64,000 bases of DNA from an uncultured Eubacteriales bacterium (GTDB lineage: Bacteria > Bacillota > Clostridia > Oscillospirales > Acutalibacteraceae), in the NCBI GenBank assembly GCA_934477125.1, contig CAKSOL010000001.1, positions 124,001-188,000 on the forward strand, in the 5' to 3' direction. The translations under genes and the position numbers were made by a program. Below, piece after piece: positions 16,761 through 27,200 of this stretch. The notes beneath the pieces were generated by a model, which worked only from the letters and a program-made list of their open reading frames with translations, searched no databases and had not been told where the DNA came from. The first letter of the stretch is position 1; every line of letters begins with the position of its first letter.

Positions 16761-19700
16761 TTATCTGTTTACTTTCCTTTTGAAGAATACTGTTACGCCG
16801 ATTGCCGATAAGCCGCATATAAACGCTGCCGCTAACCATAATGCCAAATTGCCGGTATTTCCGGTTTTCGGGGATTTTTCGCCGCTCGGCAGCTTTTCGG
16901 TAACGGTGTCCGCCTTGGTGATTTCCCTGGCTGCCGCCGCGTCGGCAAAATACTTGCCGCAGCCGTCGCAGTACCAGTATTCGGTATTGCCCTCAGCGGC
17001 AGTTGTCGCTGCATTTGCGGGGAAATGGACAAGATTTGAATGATTTTTAAGGTCGGTCTTGCCATAGGCTTTACCGCAGACTTCGCATACCGCCTTATCC
17101 TTGCAGGTTGCTTTGCCGCCGGTGTGGTCCGAGATTGTCTCTTTGCAGTAATCGCAAATATGGTCTTTGTCCGTGTCGGTATGCAGACAGGTATATTCGC
17201 ACTCTCGGCAAACGCCGTCTGCCCACTCATGGGACTCACTCGCCACGGTCACTGCGCCGCAGCAGCTCCATTTTTTCTCGTGAGCGGCTGCGCTCTTTGT
17301 CCATTCCTGCCTGCCGCCGGGGGCGTGGTTTGCAGGGTCAGTATTTCCGTAGCTTTCGCCGCAGACTTCGCACTTTGCCTTATCCTTGCAGGTCGCCGTG
17401 CCGCCCATGTGCTGCGCAAGCACCCTGATCGTCTTTTTTACGGTAAAGAAGTAGCCGTCGGAGGTCTTGAATCTGACGCCGACATTAAACGTGTCGGCGT
17501 CGGACTTATACCATTCGTGGCTGACCGTACCGCTCCAAACGCCGTTTTCCCCGTTCATCTCAAAGCTGCTTCCCATAAGCCCGAACTCATAGAAGCCGCC
17601 GTCGACCGTCACGCCGTTCGGCAGCGCGCCTACGGTCACAACGCAGTCCTGACCCGCGCAAACGCGGTCGGGCGCGGTTATCTCTACATTCGGTATCACC
17701 TGCGGCGAAGTCGTGTGTCCGCAAGCCGAGCACTTCTTGTAATACGTTCCGTTCTCGGTTACAAACTGATAATTATGGTCGCCGCGCAGCCTGACCTTTA
17801 TAGTATGGCTGCCGTCGTTCGTTTCAACTGTCACGGTGCGCTCGCCCGAACCTGTTAAGGCATAGGTCTCGCCGTCAGGCGTAAGCGCCTCGCCGTCCGC
17901 CAGAACCTTTGTGACATTCTTGATACCCTTGAGCTTGAATTCGGCAGGCGAGCAGTATTCACCGCCGTCCTTTATTCCTTCGAAAATATACCCGTATTCA
18001 CACGTTATCTGCGTGACTTCGCCGAATATACCGCTTTCGGAATGACGGTTCATTTTGTGAAACTCATAGCCGTTACCGAGCCTCGGATTGCCGCGGTTCG
18101 GCAGAATAAAGCCCTCGCCGCTTTTGCCTGTAAGCACCATATCGGGAGCGAGCTTTTCTTTTGTTTCTTCATCGATAAACTCAAGCGTCAGCGCTTTCAT
18201 ACCCGAATTGAAGCCCGCCGCGGTAAAGCTCGCCGAGTCTACCGCCACATTCAGCGAATATGCGTCGACAGTAAAGTAATTGCTCTCGGACTTAGGCACA
18301 TTCCCGCGGCTGTCAATTCCTGCAAAGCCTGAGGAAACCACAATGTCCCAGTCTCTGAGACCGCAGTCGGCAAATTCCTTTATCCGCTCATCTGTAGCAT
18401 TATAGGAAATTGAAACCGTTTTCCAGCCGTTTGTGTCAGAGCCTTCAACAAGCCTGTTTTCGCTGTCTGACGCCGAGAGGACATTTTCGCGCTTGAACGA
18501 AAGCCCGCTGTCCGCAAAATAGGGGAAAGCCGCTCTCAGCTGTAAAAGCCCCCTGTAATACGAAAATACGTCGAAATATATGCCGATGTTTTTCCATTCA
18601 AAAAAGCTGTCATAAAGCTTTGTCGCGCACATTTCGTCGCCGGCATCAATGTAGAATACGCCCTTTGAAAGCGCGAGCAGACCTGCCGCGAGCTTTGCTT
18701 TTTTAACAGCCGTCTCGTTTCTCAAATCGCTCGAAACGCCGAGACCTTCGCATATTTCGGTATAGAGCGACTTTTCGCTGCGCTCCTCATAAATCAGCGT
18801 GCCCGGCAGATACGCTGAGTTTGCGCGGGTCGCGCGCCTGAATGTCTCGCCCGTGCATACGGTGCTCGGGTGGCTGTTTACCGTCTTGCATTCACCGTCG
18901 GCAAAGATGGCTATGCGGTCGTCGTCGGCTTTTACCGCAGCGATTGCGGCGCTTAGCGTGTCGGCGTCGATAAGCGCGCTCTGTTCAATGGAGAAGCCGT
19001 CGATGTGGTACTCGTTTACCCAGCCGAGCAGGGTAGTGATGAGCCAGTTTCTGTACATCAGCCGCTCGCTTGCAAGCTCATTGCCGAAGCCTGAGCCGTC
19101 GAGCTTTTCGCCCGCCTCGTTCAGTCGGAAATAGTAATTTGACACGGCGCCGTCAAATGCGCCGCTATTCAGCTTAACAAAGCCGGCAGGCAGCTTTATT
19201 ATGACCGTCAGTCCCTCCGAATGGAGCTTATTTATCAGCTGCCGCAGCTCGCTGACAGCGTTTTCCTGATTTGTCGTGCATCGCAGATTAACCGCGAACG
19301 CGTTTGCCGCGTCACACACACCGCTAAGCTCTACTGCGGTCACGCCGAGCTGCTTGATGTGGTCAAGTCCCGTCGACGGATTTTGGTCCGACTCCAAATA
19401 ATGCGTACCCGTCTCGGTAAGACCGAGGAATTTTCCTCTGTTATCAACTTCCGCGCTTGTATAGCTTTCAATGTCGAGCCGATAGACCGAGCGCGCGCTT
19501 ACGCTGTTAAAATAAATGTGGCTGTCGCTGTCCCAACCGTCGGGCTTGAATGAATAGTGGTCGAAGTTGACGGTATACGAACGCTTTCCGTCTGCGCTCA
19601 GCTGGCGTGAATACGGGTCGGCGATCTCTGCCGTCCTGTCCGTGTCTGCGTCCGTAACGCTGTAGGTGTAATAAAGCTCCTGCCAGTTGCCGATAAGCTC

Positions 19701-20072
19701 TGTCTCCCAAACGCCGATCCACTTGCCGTTTTCGATCAGCTTTTCAAGAGTGTAAGTGCCGATCCTCGCCGCGCCCATTTCGTGGTCGTTTCCCATGGTG
19801 AAAAAGTTGATTTTGACATCCTTAGCCGTCGGCGACCAAAGCCTGAATCTCATTGACTCACGGTTGCCTCTGACGATATGGGTAGCGCCGAGGTCGTACT
19901 CGGTGTAGCCGTAGCTGTTGTCAAGCTCCTGCGCCGCCGTGTTGTAGGCGGTGTCAAGCGCCGTTCCGTCAATGCTCCCGCCGAAAGCAGTGAAGCCGTG
20001 AGCCGCGCTTGTCGGCACAAGGCACAGCGCTGTACAAATGGCGAGCAGGATGCTGAGTAATCGTTTTTTCAT
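16761..20072 (-). CDS. Sortase-anchored pullulanase-like pseudoenzyme
   Basis: A 1103-residue protein with signal peptide, an N-terminal carbohydrate-binding/E-set-like region (RMRFRLWSPTAKDVKINFF-like, about residues 60-170), a GH13 pullulanase-like barrel (about 190-530), further beta domains, two Cys-pair modules and a SPKTGN sorting signal. The barrel keeps the scaffold (STGLDHIKQLGVTAVEL, GNELASERLMYRNWLI, YHIDGF, SKGVFYIDAGDEM), but catalytic region II reads DGFSIEQSA where active enzymes have DGFRFD: Glu363 and Ser361 replace the nucleophile Asp and its Arg. Region I lacks the usual V-Y-N-H (here VIIKLPAGF near 290-300), and region IV lacks H-D (YEERSEKS, 428-435). It is therefore probably a non-catalytic glycan-binding surface protein. 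Last gene of the operon, seven bases after its neighbour. Confidence 0.8.
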   Translation of the reverse strand: MKKRLLSILLAICTALCLVPTSAAHGFTAFGGSIDGTALDTAYNTAAQELDNSYGYTEYDLGATHIVRGNRESMRFRLWSPTAKDVKINFFTMGNDHEMGAARIGTYTLEKLIENGKWIGVWETELIGNWQELYYTYSVTDADTDRTAEIADPYSRQLSADGKRSYTVNFDHYSFKPDGWDSDSHIYFNSVSARSVYRLDIESYTSAEVDNRGKFLGLTETGTHYLESDQNPSTGLDHIKQLGVTAVELSGVCDAANAFAVNLRCTTNQENAVSELRQLINKLHSEGLTVIIKLPAGFVKLNSGAFDGAVSNYYFRLNEAGEKLDGSGFGNELASERLMYRNWLITTLLGWVNEYHIDGFSIEQSALIDADTLSAAIAAVKADDDRIAIFADGECKTVNSHPSTVCTGETFRRATRANSAYLPGTLIYEERSEKSLYTEICEGLGVSSDLRNETAVKKAKLAAGLLALSKGVFYIDAGDEMCATKLYDSFFEWKNIGIYFDVFSYYRGLLQLRAAFPYFADSGLSFKRENVLSASDSENRLVEGSDTNGWKTVSISYNATDERIKEFADCGLRDWDIVVSSGFAGIDSRGNVPKSESNYFTVDAYSLNVAVDSASFTAAGFNSGMKALTLEFIDEETKEKLAPDMVLTGKSGEGFILPNRGNPRLGNGYEFHKMNRHSESGIFGEVTQITCEYGYIFEGIKDGGEYCSPAEFKLKGIKNVTKVLADGEALTPDGETYALTGSGERTVTVETNDGSHTIKVRLRGDHNYQFVTENGTYYKKCSACGHTTSPQVIPNVEITAPDRVCAGQDCVVTVGALPNGVTVDGGFYEFGLMGSSFEMNGENGVWSGTVSHEWYKSDADTFNVGVRFKTSDGYFFTVKKTIRVLAQHMGGTATCKDKAKCEVCGESYGNTDPANHAPGGRQEWTKSAAAHEKKWSCCGAVTVASESHEWADGVCRECEYTCLHTDTDKDHICDYCKETISDHTGGKATCKDKAVCEVCGKAYGKTDLKNHSNLVHFPANAATTAAEGNTEYWYCDGCGKYFADAAAAREITKADTVTEKLPSGEKSPKTGNTGNLALWLAAAFICGLSAIGVTVFFKRKVNR

Positions 20073-20079
20073 TTAGGTT

Positions 20080-23000
20080 TTACCTCCGTGTCGATGCGGA
20101 CCTTCTGCGTTTTACGGCAAACGCCGAGCAGACTGTACCGCATATAAATGCTGTCGCTAACCATAATGCCAAATTGCCGGTATTTCCGGTTTTCGGGGAT
20201 TTTTCGCTGCTCGGCAGCTTTTCGGTAACGGTGTCCGCCTTGGTGACTTCCTTGGCTGCCGCCGCGTCGCTGTAATATTTGCCGCAGCCCTCGCAGTACC
20301 AATACTCAATATTGCCCTCAGCTTCTTTAGTTGCCGCCTTTGCGTCGATATGCTTGAGGTCGGAGTGATTGTTCGCATCGAGTTCGCCGTAGGCTTTACC
20401 GCAGACTTCGCATACCGCCTTTTCGGCGCAGGTTGCCTTGCCACCGGAGCAATCTTTGGTTTCGGAGCCATTGCAGCCGTCCACCGTGCATTTGCGGATG
20501 TGCGTGCCGTCACCGTTCGATTTCCATTCGCCGAATGTATGCCCGTCGTTGACAGTCACGGTCATTTTGACACTGTTGCCTGCCTTATCGGTGACAACGA
20601 TCTCCTGCTCACCCTCTGCCGAAGCAAGGGTAAAGCTGTTGTTTTCGTCAAGCGTGACCTCCGTACCGTTTACGGTAACGGTATCAATATACTTTTCGTC
20701 AATGGTAACGGTCTGCGCCCCACAGTAGATCTTGCCGTTTTCAATGCCCTTGATTACAGGGTTTGTTCCGTCAAATACAATGCCGTCCGAACAGATATAA
20801 TCTGTATTGCCTGCATTATCAGTCAGTCTGACATAGATAATGTATTCGTTATCCGGGTCAATACCGAACGGTGCTGTGTACGCTGTGAAGGTCATGCCAT
20901 CAAGCTCTGCTTTGGTCAACTCTTTAACCGACAACAAATATTCAATCTTAACGGTTTCTCCGCTGTTGTCGGCTGCGGTGATCGTCACCGTTTGCGTGTC
21001 CTTAAAGAACAGTCCAAAGGTGATATTGTTGAGGAATGATTTCCAACTGTTCTCGCTGATTTTAATTTCGCCTGTCGGTTTTTCGCTGTCTTTCCACTGC
21101 GCGGTGACCGTGATGTTTTCCGCAGGCATTGTCGCAGGGATTGCCTTATCCCAACCGATAAAGGTGTAACCCTCTCGTGTCGGATTAGCAGGAACAGTAA
21201 TTGCCGTGCCGTAGTCCTGCGTGATGGAAGCAATTTCACTTCCGCCTGCGGTATCAAAGGTAATCGTGTACCGGTTGATTTTCCACTGCGCTGTAATCGT
21301 CACATTCTCCGCAGGCATTGTTTCGGGAACTTCCCTGTTCCAACCGATGAAGGTATAGCCTTCTCTTGTCGGGTTGGCAGGGGTAGTAATCGCCGTGCCG
21401 TAATCCTGCGTGATGGAATCAATTTTGCTTCCGCCGGCGGTGTCAAAGGTAATCGTGTACCTGTTAACCTTCCACCCGGCGTACAGCATCATCTCACCTG
21501 TTACCCAGTCGTCAAAGTTCCACAGCTGTGTGTATGTGAGGTCCGTATACCAGCCGGTAAAGGTGTACCCCGGTTTGGTGGGATTATCGGGCTTGGCAAT
21601 GGGTGTGTTAGTCTTGTGCAGCACTTCGGTAGGCCCTGTCATCGTGCCGCCGTCTGTTTCGAAACGAACGGTGCAATCAGGAGCCTCCATCCACTGTGCG
21701 TACAAAGTGATGTTTTCGTCCTTATCGTACGCGCTTGTGCCGTTGCCGTCGCTGCCCCCGTAGCATTTGCCGCCCACTATGGCGTCATACCAGCCGAGGA
21801 AGACATAGCCCTCGCGCCGCGGCACGGGCATGTCGCCGAGCGGCTCGCCGTAGGTGACATCCATAGTTTTTTCTATTACCTCGCTGCCGCCGGTGCTGTC
21901 AAAGGTCACCGCGTAGGTGTGCGGTATCCATTTTGCGTACAATGTGATATTCTCGGTGACGGTATCTTTGGTGAAATCCCACGCCGTGCCGCCGGCCCTT
22001 TCCCAACCGCCGAAAGTGTATCCCGTTTTATCACCAAGGGCGTCGGGGCAAGTAGCGAGTCCTGCGCTCGGTAACGCCTGCTTGGCGTACTCATTGTCAC
22101 CATCCTTGTAGGTTACGATGATGCCGGTGGTCGTATCACCGGAAATGCCCAGACCGCCGTAGAAGAGGCCCCAGTCAACATGGCTTATATTTTCAGGTAT
22201 ATTGGAAGCGCCCTTGACCTCCGTCCAGCCTCTGAAGGCGGTGACGCCGGTTTTGCCGGCAAGTCCGGTAATCTTACAGGCCTGATATACGCTAACCTTA
22301 CCGTATATCTCGCCGCCGTTGGCGTATATGATGGTATTATACATGGCGTTGATATCGTATCTGCCGTTGTTTTTGATCAAACCGCCGGTCAAAGTGACCA
22401 CGTTGGGCTTTTGTATATATACATTACTTCCCACGCAGTGTATGCCGCTGCTGAGGGGTTCGCCGGCAACTCTCGATGTTGACGAGCAGCCGACGATGCT
22501 GCCGCCGGTCATGGTGAACGAGCTTTGCTTGAGGTACAGCCCGCCGCCGTACATTGCTGTGCAGCCGACGATATTGCCGGCGGTCATCGTAAACTCTCCG
22601 CCGTTCTTCACATACACGCCGCCGCCGTTTTCGGCATTGCCGCCGGTGATGATACCACCATAGACGGTCTCTGTGCCGCTGTCGTCCGGCACCCAAGGTT
22701 CTACACCGTTAACCTTGAATTTGTGCTCCGCTGTGGGGTTGCTGTCAATGAGGGTCAGGTTGCCGGTGGTCATCCCGTTGTTGTCATCCAGAATGATGAC
22801 GCTGCCGCTGCCGGTCATTTTCAGCACATGACCGTTCAGGTCGAGGGTGAGCTTGCGGAGGATGGTCAGGGAACTGCCGATGTCGACATCGTCCGTCAGC
22901 CGGATGACGTCCACAGTATCGTCCGCCAGAGCCGCTTTCAGTTCCGTTTCATTCGTCACGGGGACGTACACCCAGCCTGTCAGGGTGGTGTTCTCCGTCA

Positions 23001-24240
23001 CAGCCGTGGTGAAGTCCCACCTCGTGCCGTCGGCCTTGAGCCAGCCTTCGAAGACCTGACCTGCGTCTATGGCGGGGTAAATGGGCGTTGCCGCGTTGCC
23101 GCTCTGCACGATTTGCGTAGCGTAGTCCTCGCCGTTGAGCTGATAGGTCAAGGTGACACCGCTGATCGCACCTTTGGTGATCGTGCCGTAATTCGTCACC
23201 GTGCCGTTAAATGTGCCGCCGCTGATCGTGCCGTCGTTGACCACCTCGCCGTTAAAGGTGCCGTTGGTGATCATGTTGCTGTTGTACACCCTGCCGTTAA
23301 AGGTACCGCCGCTGATCGTGCCGTAGTTCAGCACCGATCCGTCGAATGTGCCGCCGCTGATGACACTTCCGGTGCCCATACTCACGGCGTCCGTTTTACC
23401 TCCGTCATCCGTACAGCCGGTGACCCTCACATTGCCGCTGATCTCAAAAGTTTCGCCGTTGTCAGAAATGCCGCCGCCATATGCAGCCTCGTCATCACTG
23501 TCTTTTGCATGGCAGTCCCGGATCTCCGCCGTGCCGGACAAGGTGACGGTCCCTTCATTGTAGATGCCGCCGCCATAAGAATAACCTGCCACCGTCGTGC
23601 AGCCCGTGATACTGCCGCCGTTCATGGTGAACGTGCCGCCGTTCTTGGTGAACGTGCCGCCGCCATCCACGTACACACCGCCGCCCCGCGCTTGAAAGGT
23701 GGTGGAAGCCGTACAGCCCACGATATTGCCGCCGTTCATGGTGAACGTGCCGCCGCCATCCACGTACACGCCGCCGCCATAAACAGATATCCCGATGCTG
23801 CTGCCCGTGCCACCGGTGATGACGCCGCCATTAACGGTCTTTGTGCCGTTGGTCTCATCCAGCACCCACAGGTCGTCTGCGTTGGGAGTAAACTTATGGA
23901 CCGCTTCGGGGTTGCTGTCGATAATGGTCAGGTGGCCGCCCTTCTCGACCTTAAAGACGCTGCCGCTACCGGTCATTTTCAGCACATGACCGTTGAGGTC
24001 AATGATGACTTCTTGGCTGATCGACAGTGTGCTGTAGAGATTGATGTCGGCTATCAGTTTGATGGGGTTGATTCCAGCAGACATTTTTTCATACAGGTCG
24101 GTATCTATTGCGGCTTCGTTAGGACCGATGTTTTGGACGGCGACGGATCGCAGCGCCGTATCATCCGCCAGCGCTGACACCGGCACAATGCAGAGTAGCA
24201 TACATAAGGTTAGCAGTATGCTGAGTAATCGTTTTTTCAT
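20080..24240 (-). CDS. Sortase-anchored beta-helix/InlB-repeat surface protein
   Basis: A 1386-residue protein. Signal peptide (1-25); beta-helical repeats of the kind GGGVYVDGGGTFTMNGG near residues 145-240 and GGTFNGEVVNDGTI near 300-360; a second beta-helical block near 480-650; six Listeria-Bacteroides (InlB B-type, Flg_new) repeats between about 370 and 1060, each ending in a G-W and A-Q-W pattern such as REGYTFIGW; Ig-like sequence; a Cys-pair module (CEVCGKAYG, YWYCEGCGKYY); and SPKTGN with a basic tail ending STRR. Typical of adhesins or surface scaffolds. Its last codons form the ribosome binding site of the next gene. The C-terminal 100 residues nearly match those of the pullulanase-like neighbour. 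Confidence 0.8.
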   Translation of the reverse strand: MKKRLLSILLTLCMLLCIVPVSALADDTALRSVAVQNIGPNEAAIDTDLYEKMSAGINPIKLIADINLYSTLSISQEVIIDLNGHVLKMTGSGSVFKVEKGGHLTIIDSNPEAVHKFTPNADDLWVLDETNGTKTVNGGVITGGTGSSIGISVYGGGVYVDGGGTFTMNGGNIVGCTASTTFQARGGGVYVDGGGTFTKNGGTFTMNGGSITGCTTVAGYSYGGGIYNEGTVTLSGTAEIRDCHAKDSDDEAAYGGGISDNGETFEISGNVRVTGCTDDGGKTDAVSMGTGSVISGGTFDGSVLNYGTISGGTFNGRVYNSNMITNGTFNGEVVNDGTISGGTFNGTVTNYGTITKGAISGVTLTYQLNGEDYATQIVQSGNAATPIYPAIDAGQVFEGWLKADGTRWDFTTAVTENTTLTGWVYVPVTNETELKAALADDTVDVIRLTDDVDIGSSLTILRKLTLDLNGHVLKMTGSGSVIILDDNNGMTTGNLTLIDSNPTAEHKFKVNGVEPWVPDDSGTETVYGGIITGGNAENGGGVYVKNGGEFTMTAGNIVGCTAMYGGGLYLKQSSFTMTGGSIVGCSSTSRVAGEPLSSGIHCVGSNVYIQKPNVVTLTGGLIKNNGRYDINAMYNTIIYANGGEIYGKVSVYQACKITGLAGKTGVTAFRGWTEVKGASNIPENISHVDWGLFYGGLGISGDTTTGIIVTYKDGDNEYAKQALPSAGLATCPDALGDKTGYTFGGWERAGGTAWDFTKDTVTENITLYAKWIPHTYAVTFDSTGGSEVIEKTMDVTYGEPLGDMPVPRREGYVFLGWYDAIVGGKCYGGSDGNGTSAYDKDENITLYAQWMEAPDCTVRFETDGGTMTGPTEVLHKTNTPIAKPDNPTKPGYTFTGWYTDLTYTQLWNFDDWVTGEMMLYAGWKVNRYTITFDTAGGSKIDSITQDYGTAITTPANPTREGYTFIGWNREVPETMPAENVTITAQWKINRYTITFDTAGGSEIASITQDYGTAITVPANPTREGYTFIGWDKAIPATMPAENITVTAQWKDSEKPTGEIKISENSWKSFLNNITFGLFFKDTQTVTITAADNSGETVKIEYLLSVKELTKAELDGMTFTAYTAPFGIDPDNEYIIYVRLTDNAGNTDYICSDGIVFDGTNPVIKGIENGKIYCGAQTVTIDEKYIDTVTVNGTEVTLDENNSFTLASAEGEQEIVVTDKAGNSVKMTVTVNDGHTFGEWKSNGDGTHIRKCTVDGCNGSETKDCSGGKATCAEKAVCEVCGKAYGELDANNHSDLKHIDAKAATKEAEGNIEYWYCEGCGKYYSDAAAAKEVTKADTVTEKLPSSEKSPKTGNTGNLALWLATAFICGTVCSAFAVKRRRSASTRR

Positions 24241-24263
24241 ATCAAATTCTCCATTTCATAACC

Positions 24264-27200
24264 TTATACAATATTCTTTTTCTTTTTCAGTACGATGTAT
24301 AAGATCAGGCCGAGGTTGCCAAGCAGCGCCAATCCGGCAATGATACCTATGGCAATCAAGGCAGGGGAAGCCGCGGATGCGGATATGTTTCCGGAGCCTG
24401 CGGGGACGGCTGCCTCCGCCGCCGCTTTCACACCGGTGTCCTTCTCGCCGATCCACCAGTTGCCGTTTTCGCCGATAAAGGGGGTCAGACCGTCCTTACC
24501 GTCCGCGCCGACGACCTTGCCGAGATTGACCGTCTTTCCGTCGGTATAGGTGATAACAAGCTCGCCGTCCGCATTGATCTCCGCCTTGGCGATTCCGATT
24601 CCGTCCTTACCGTCTTTCCCGTTTTTACCGTCAGCGCCGCTTGCGCCGTTAACACCGTTTGTTCCGTTCTTGCCGTTCTGTCCCGGTGTGCCGGCATCTC
24701 CGGGGTCACCCTTATCGCCTTTATCGCCCTTTTCGCCTTGTTGTCCGTCTTTACCGGTATCGCCCTTCTCTCCGGTGGCTTTCACACCGAGGGATACCCA
24801 TGTCTGTCCGCCGTCATAGGAGACATACCAGAGGTTATCTTCCCCGATTTTAAGCCGAGGTGTTATGCCGTCTTTTCCGTCCTGTCCGGGGTCGCCTTTA
24901 TCTCCCTTATCTCCCGTGTCGCCCTTGTCGCCTTTTTCGCCCTTCAGCTCCGACAAGGCAATCAAATTATTCCAGACGGAATCATCGCTGTACTTCCACT
25001 GTACAAATCCGTTATATACCCGCAGTTCAATTTGTTTTCCGTCTGCGCCGTCATTTCCCGTCAGCTCGGCAAGTGAGACAAGATCGCGGTAAGCGTCGTC
25101 ACTTTCACCCGCATATCGCCACTGGATACTGCTGCCGTTACTGCGGAATTCGATCTCTCTGCCGTCCGCTCCCGCAAAGGTTGAGAAGGTTTTGGTGTTG
25201 GACAGTGCCGATACCAATCCGTTGCTTCCGACGGAAGCGACCGCAAAGGTATATGTGGTATCCGCTTTAAGCGAGGGGTAGGTGTATGAAAGGGTTTCCG
25301 AAGAAAGCGGCGTTTCGGTCACGCGCTCAAACTCTCCGTCATCCATACGCATCCAGATATGATACCCTGCAAATGGACGCCTGATGTCTTTCTTCGGCGC
25401 ATCCCAGGTGATTTTTGCGGTTTGATTTGTTACCGACACACCGGTCAGCGTAGGTATGGGCGGCGCGGCACGGAGATTTGTCAGCACATAGCCGAATACG
25501 GGGATTTTTTGATCGCCTGCCGTCCAGGTGCGCATACCGAAATCCCATGTAAAGCCGTATTGGCTCGAAACATCATAGCCGATTCCGTATGAGGACAGAA
25601 GCGAACGGCGGTCGATATTATTAACCGTGCCGCTGGCGCCGCTGCTTTCTGTTGTGGTGTAGACTGTTCCCGTGGCATTGCTGTAGCTGAAATCAATCGC
25701 AAAGCCCATATTGAAGTAATCCGCACCCCAAGTGCTTTTCATTGAGGCGGAGAACCCGTGCGCCATTTCAACGCCCTCGGCGTGTTCGCTGGAGACGGTC
25801 CAGTCGTTTGTGATACTGCTCGCGCCGAAGCCGAGCTCGTATTTTTGCTTGCTCAGCGATTCAAATTGCGAAACATAGTCAGCGGCAGAATCGGTATTCG
25901 ACCAATATGCGAACGGGTCGCCCTCGGCATCCTCCGGCAAAACATTACCGTTCAGTATCGGCAGTGCCTTTGCCTTTCCTGCCGCAATATCCGCCTTGTA
26001 GGTTTCGTTATAAAGCACCGCAAACTCGTCGTAATATTCACGGTCAAGCATTGTGTAAACCGGCTGTCCGGGGATCATCAGAGCGATGGTGTTTTTCTCG
26101 CTGAGGTCAAAATCTCCCTTTTGCGGGTCATAAAGTGAGTAATAATAGGTCGTTGCCGGCACGCGGTACAGCACCACGGAATCGTTGCCGCCGGCATTAA
26201 AAGAGGCGCTGTATTCCTTTGAAAGGGTGTCCTCCGTGCTCTTGGTAAAGTCCATGGTATATCCGAGCGTAGCCTCGTATCTCCACACTTTCAGATCCCC
26301 CTGCACGACAATGGAGGCGCCAAAGGAAGTATTATGCGACGAGGATTTAGTGTCAGAATAGCCTGATGAGAAGGTGTAGGTGGTTGAGCCGTCGGAGAAA
26401 TCAAGGTCATAGTCGCCGAGCTCCGCAAAATAGGGCGCCGCCTGGAGCACTGCCTGCACCTGTGCATCGGAATATCCATAGCCCTTACCCTCATAGCGGG
26501 CAAACAGACCGTCCTTGTTCACGTCTCCCGCAAGCAGGATGCAGTTATGCGGCATATCCCATGCGAGGTCGGCATCGTGACACAGCTTTGAGTATTCGTC
26601 CTTTTCGGCAGTCGCCGTATACTTGCCGGCGGTCGACAGCGCGCCGCTGCCGAAATTCTCACCGTAGAAAACATCAGTGAACAGGTCGAACTTTCTTGCG
26701 TTGGGACGGGTGATGGGGTTATTCTGCCTTTCGGCGGCAAGCGCGATTACCTGCTCGCGCCCTTCTGTATTGTGGTCAAAGTTGCCGGCGATGACATCCT
26801 GATACCACCACCATTTCGCACTCGAGTTCTTCTCGCGCGTGGTATCGCACAGAAGATTGAGCGCGCCGTTCTGCTGAACCTCATAAAGTCCGCCCGCGAT
26901 CCATACCTGCTCGGGCGTACCTCTTCCGTTGATTGCAACACTTGTCATTGCAGGCTTCGGCTTTACGCCGAGATCATTTGTTCCGTTTGCGGTATAACTG
27001 CTCATGGAGGTTTTCTGAACGCTCGTTATTGACTTGCTATGCCCGTAATAAACGGCAAAGCCCATATTGTCGCCGTCGGTTTTCTTATCCCAAATAAAGC
27101 CCTTCTGCTTTTCTTCCCTTACCTCACGGTAATATCCGGCAACAACAATTTCCTGCCAGCCGTCGCCATCGATATCGCCCGCAGCGATATTGCCGTAGCG

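Noticed and set aside
22525..24177. Long open frame on the plus strand opposite the InlB-repeat surface gene (550 codons)
   Set aside because: It is the complement of repetitive Gly/Thr/Val-rich coding sequence; its translation is Val/Ala/His-rich with no domain, and the opposite strand has a signal peptide, domains and a ribosome binding site.
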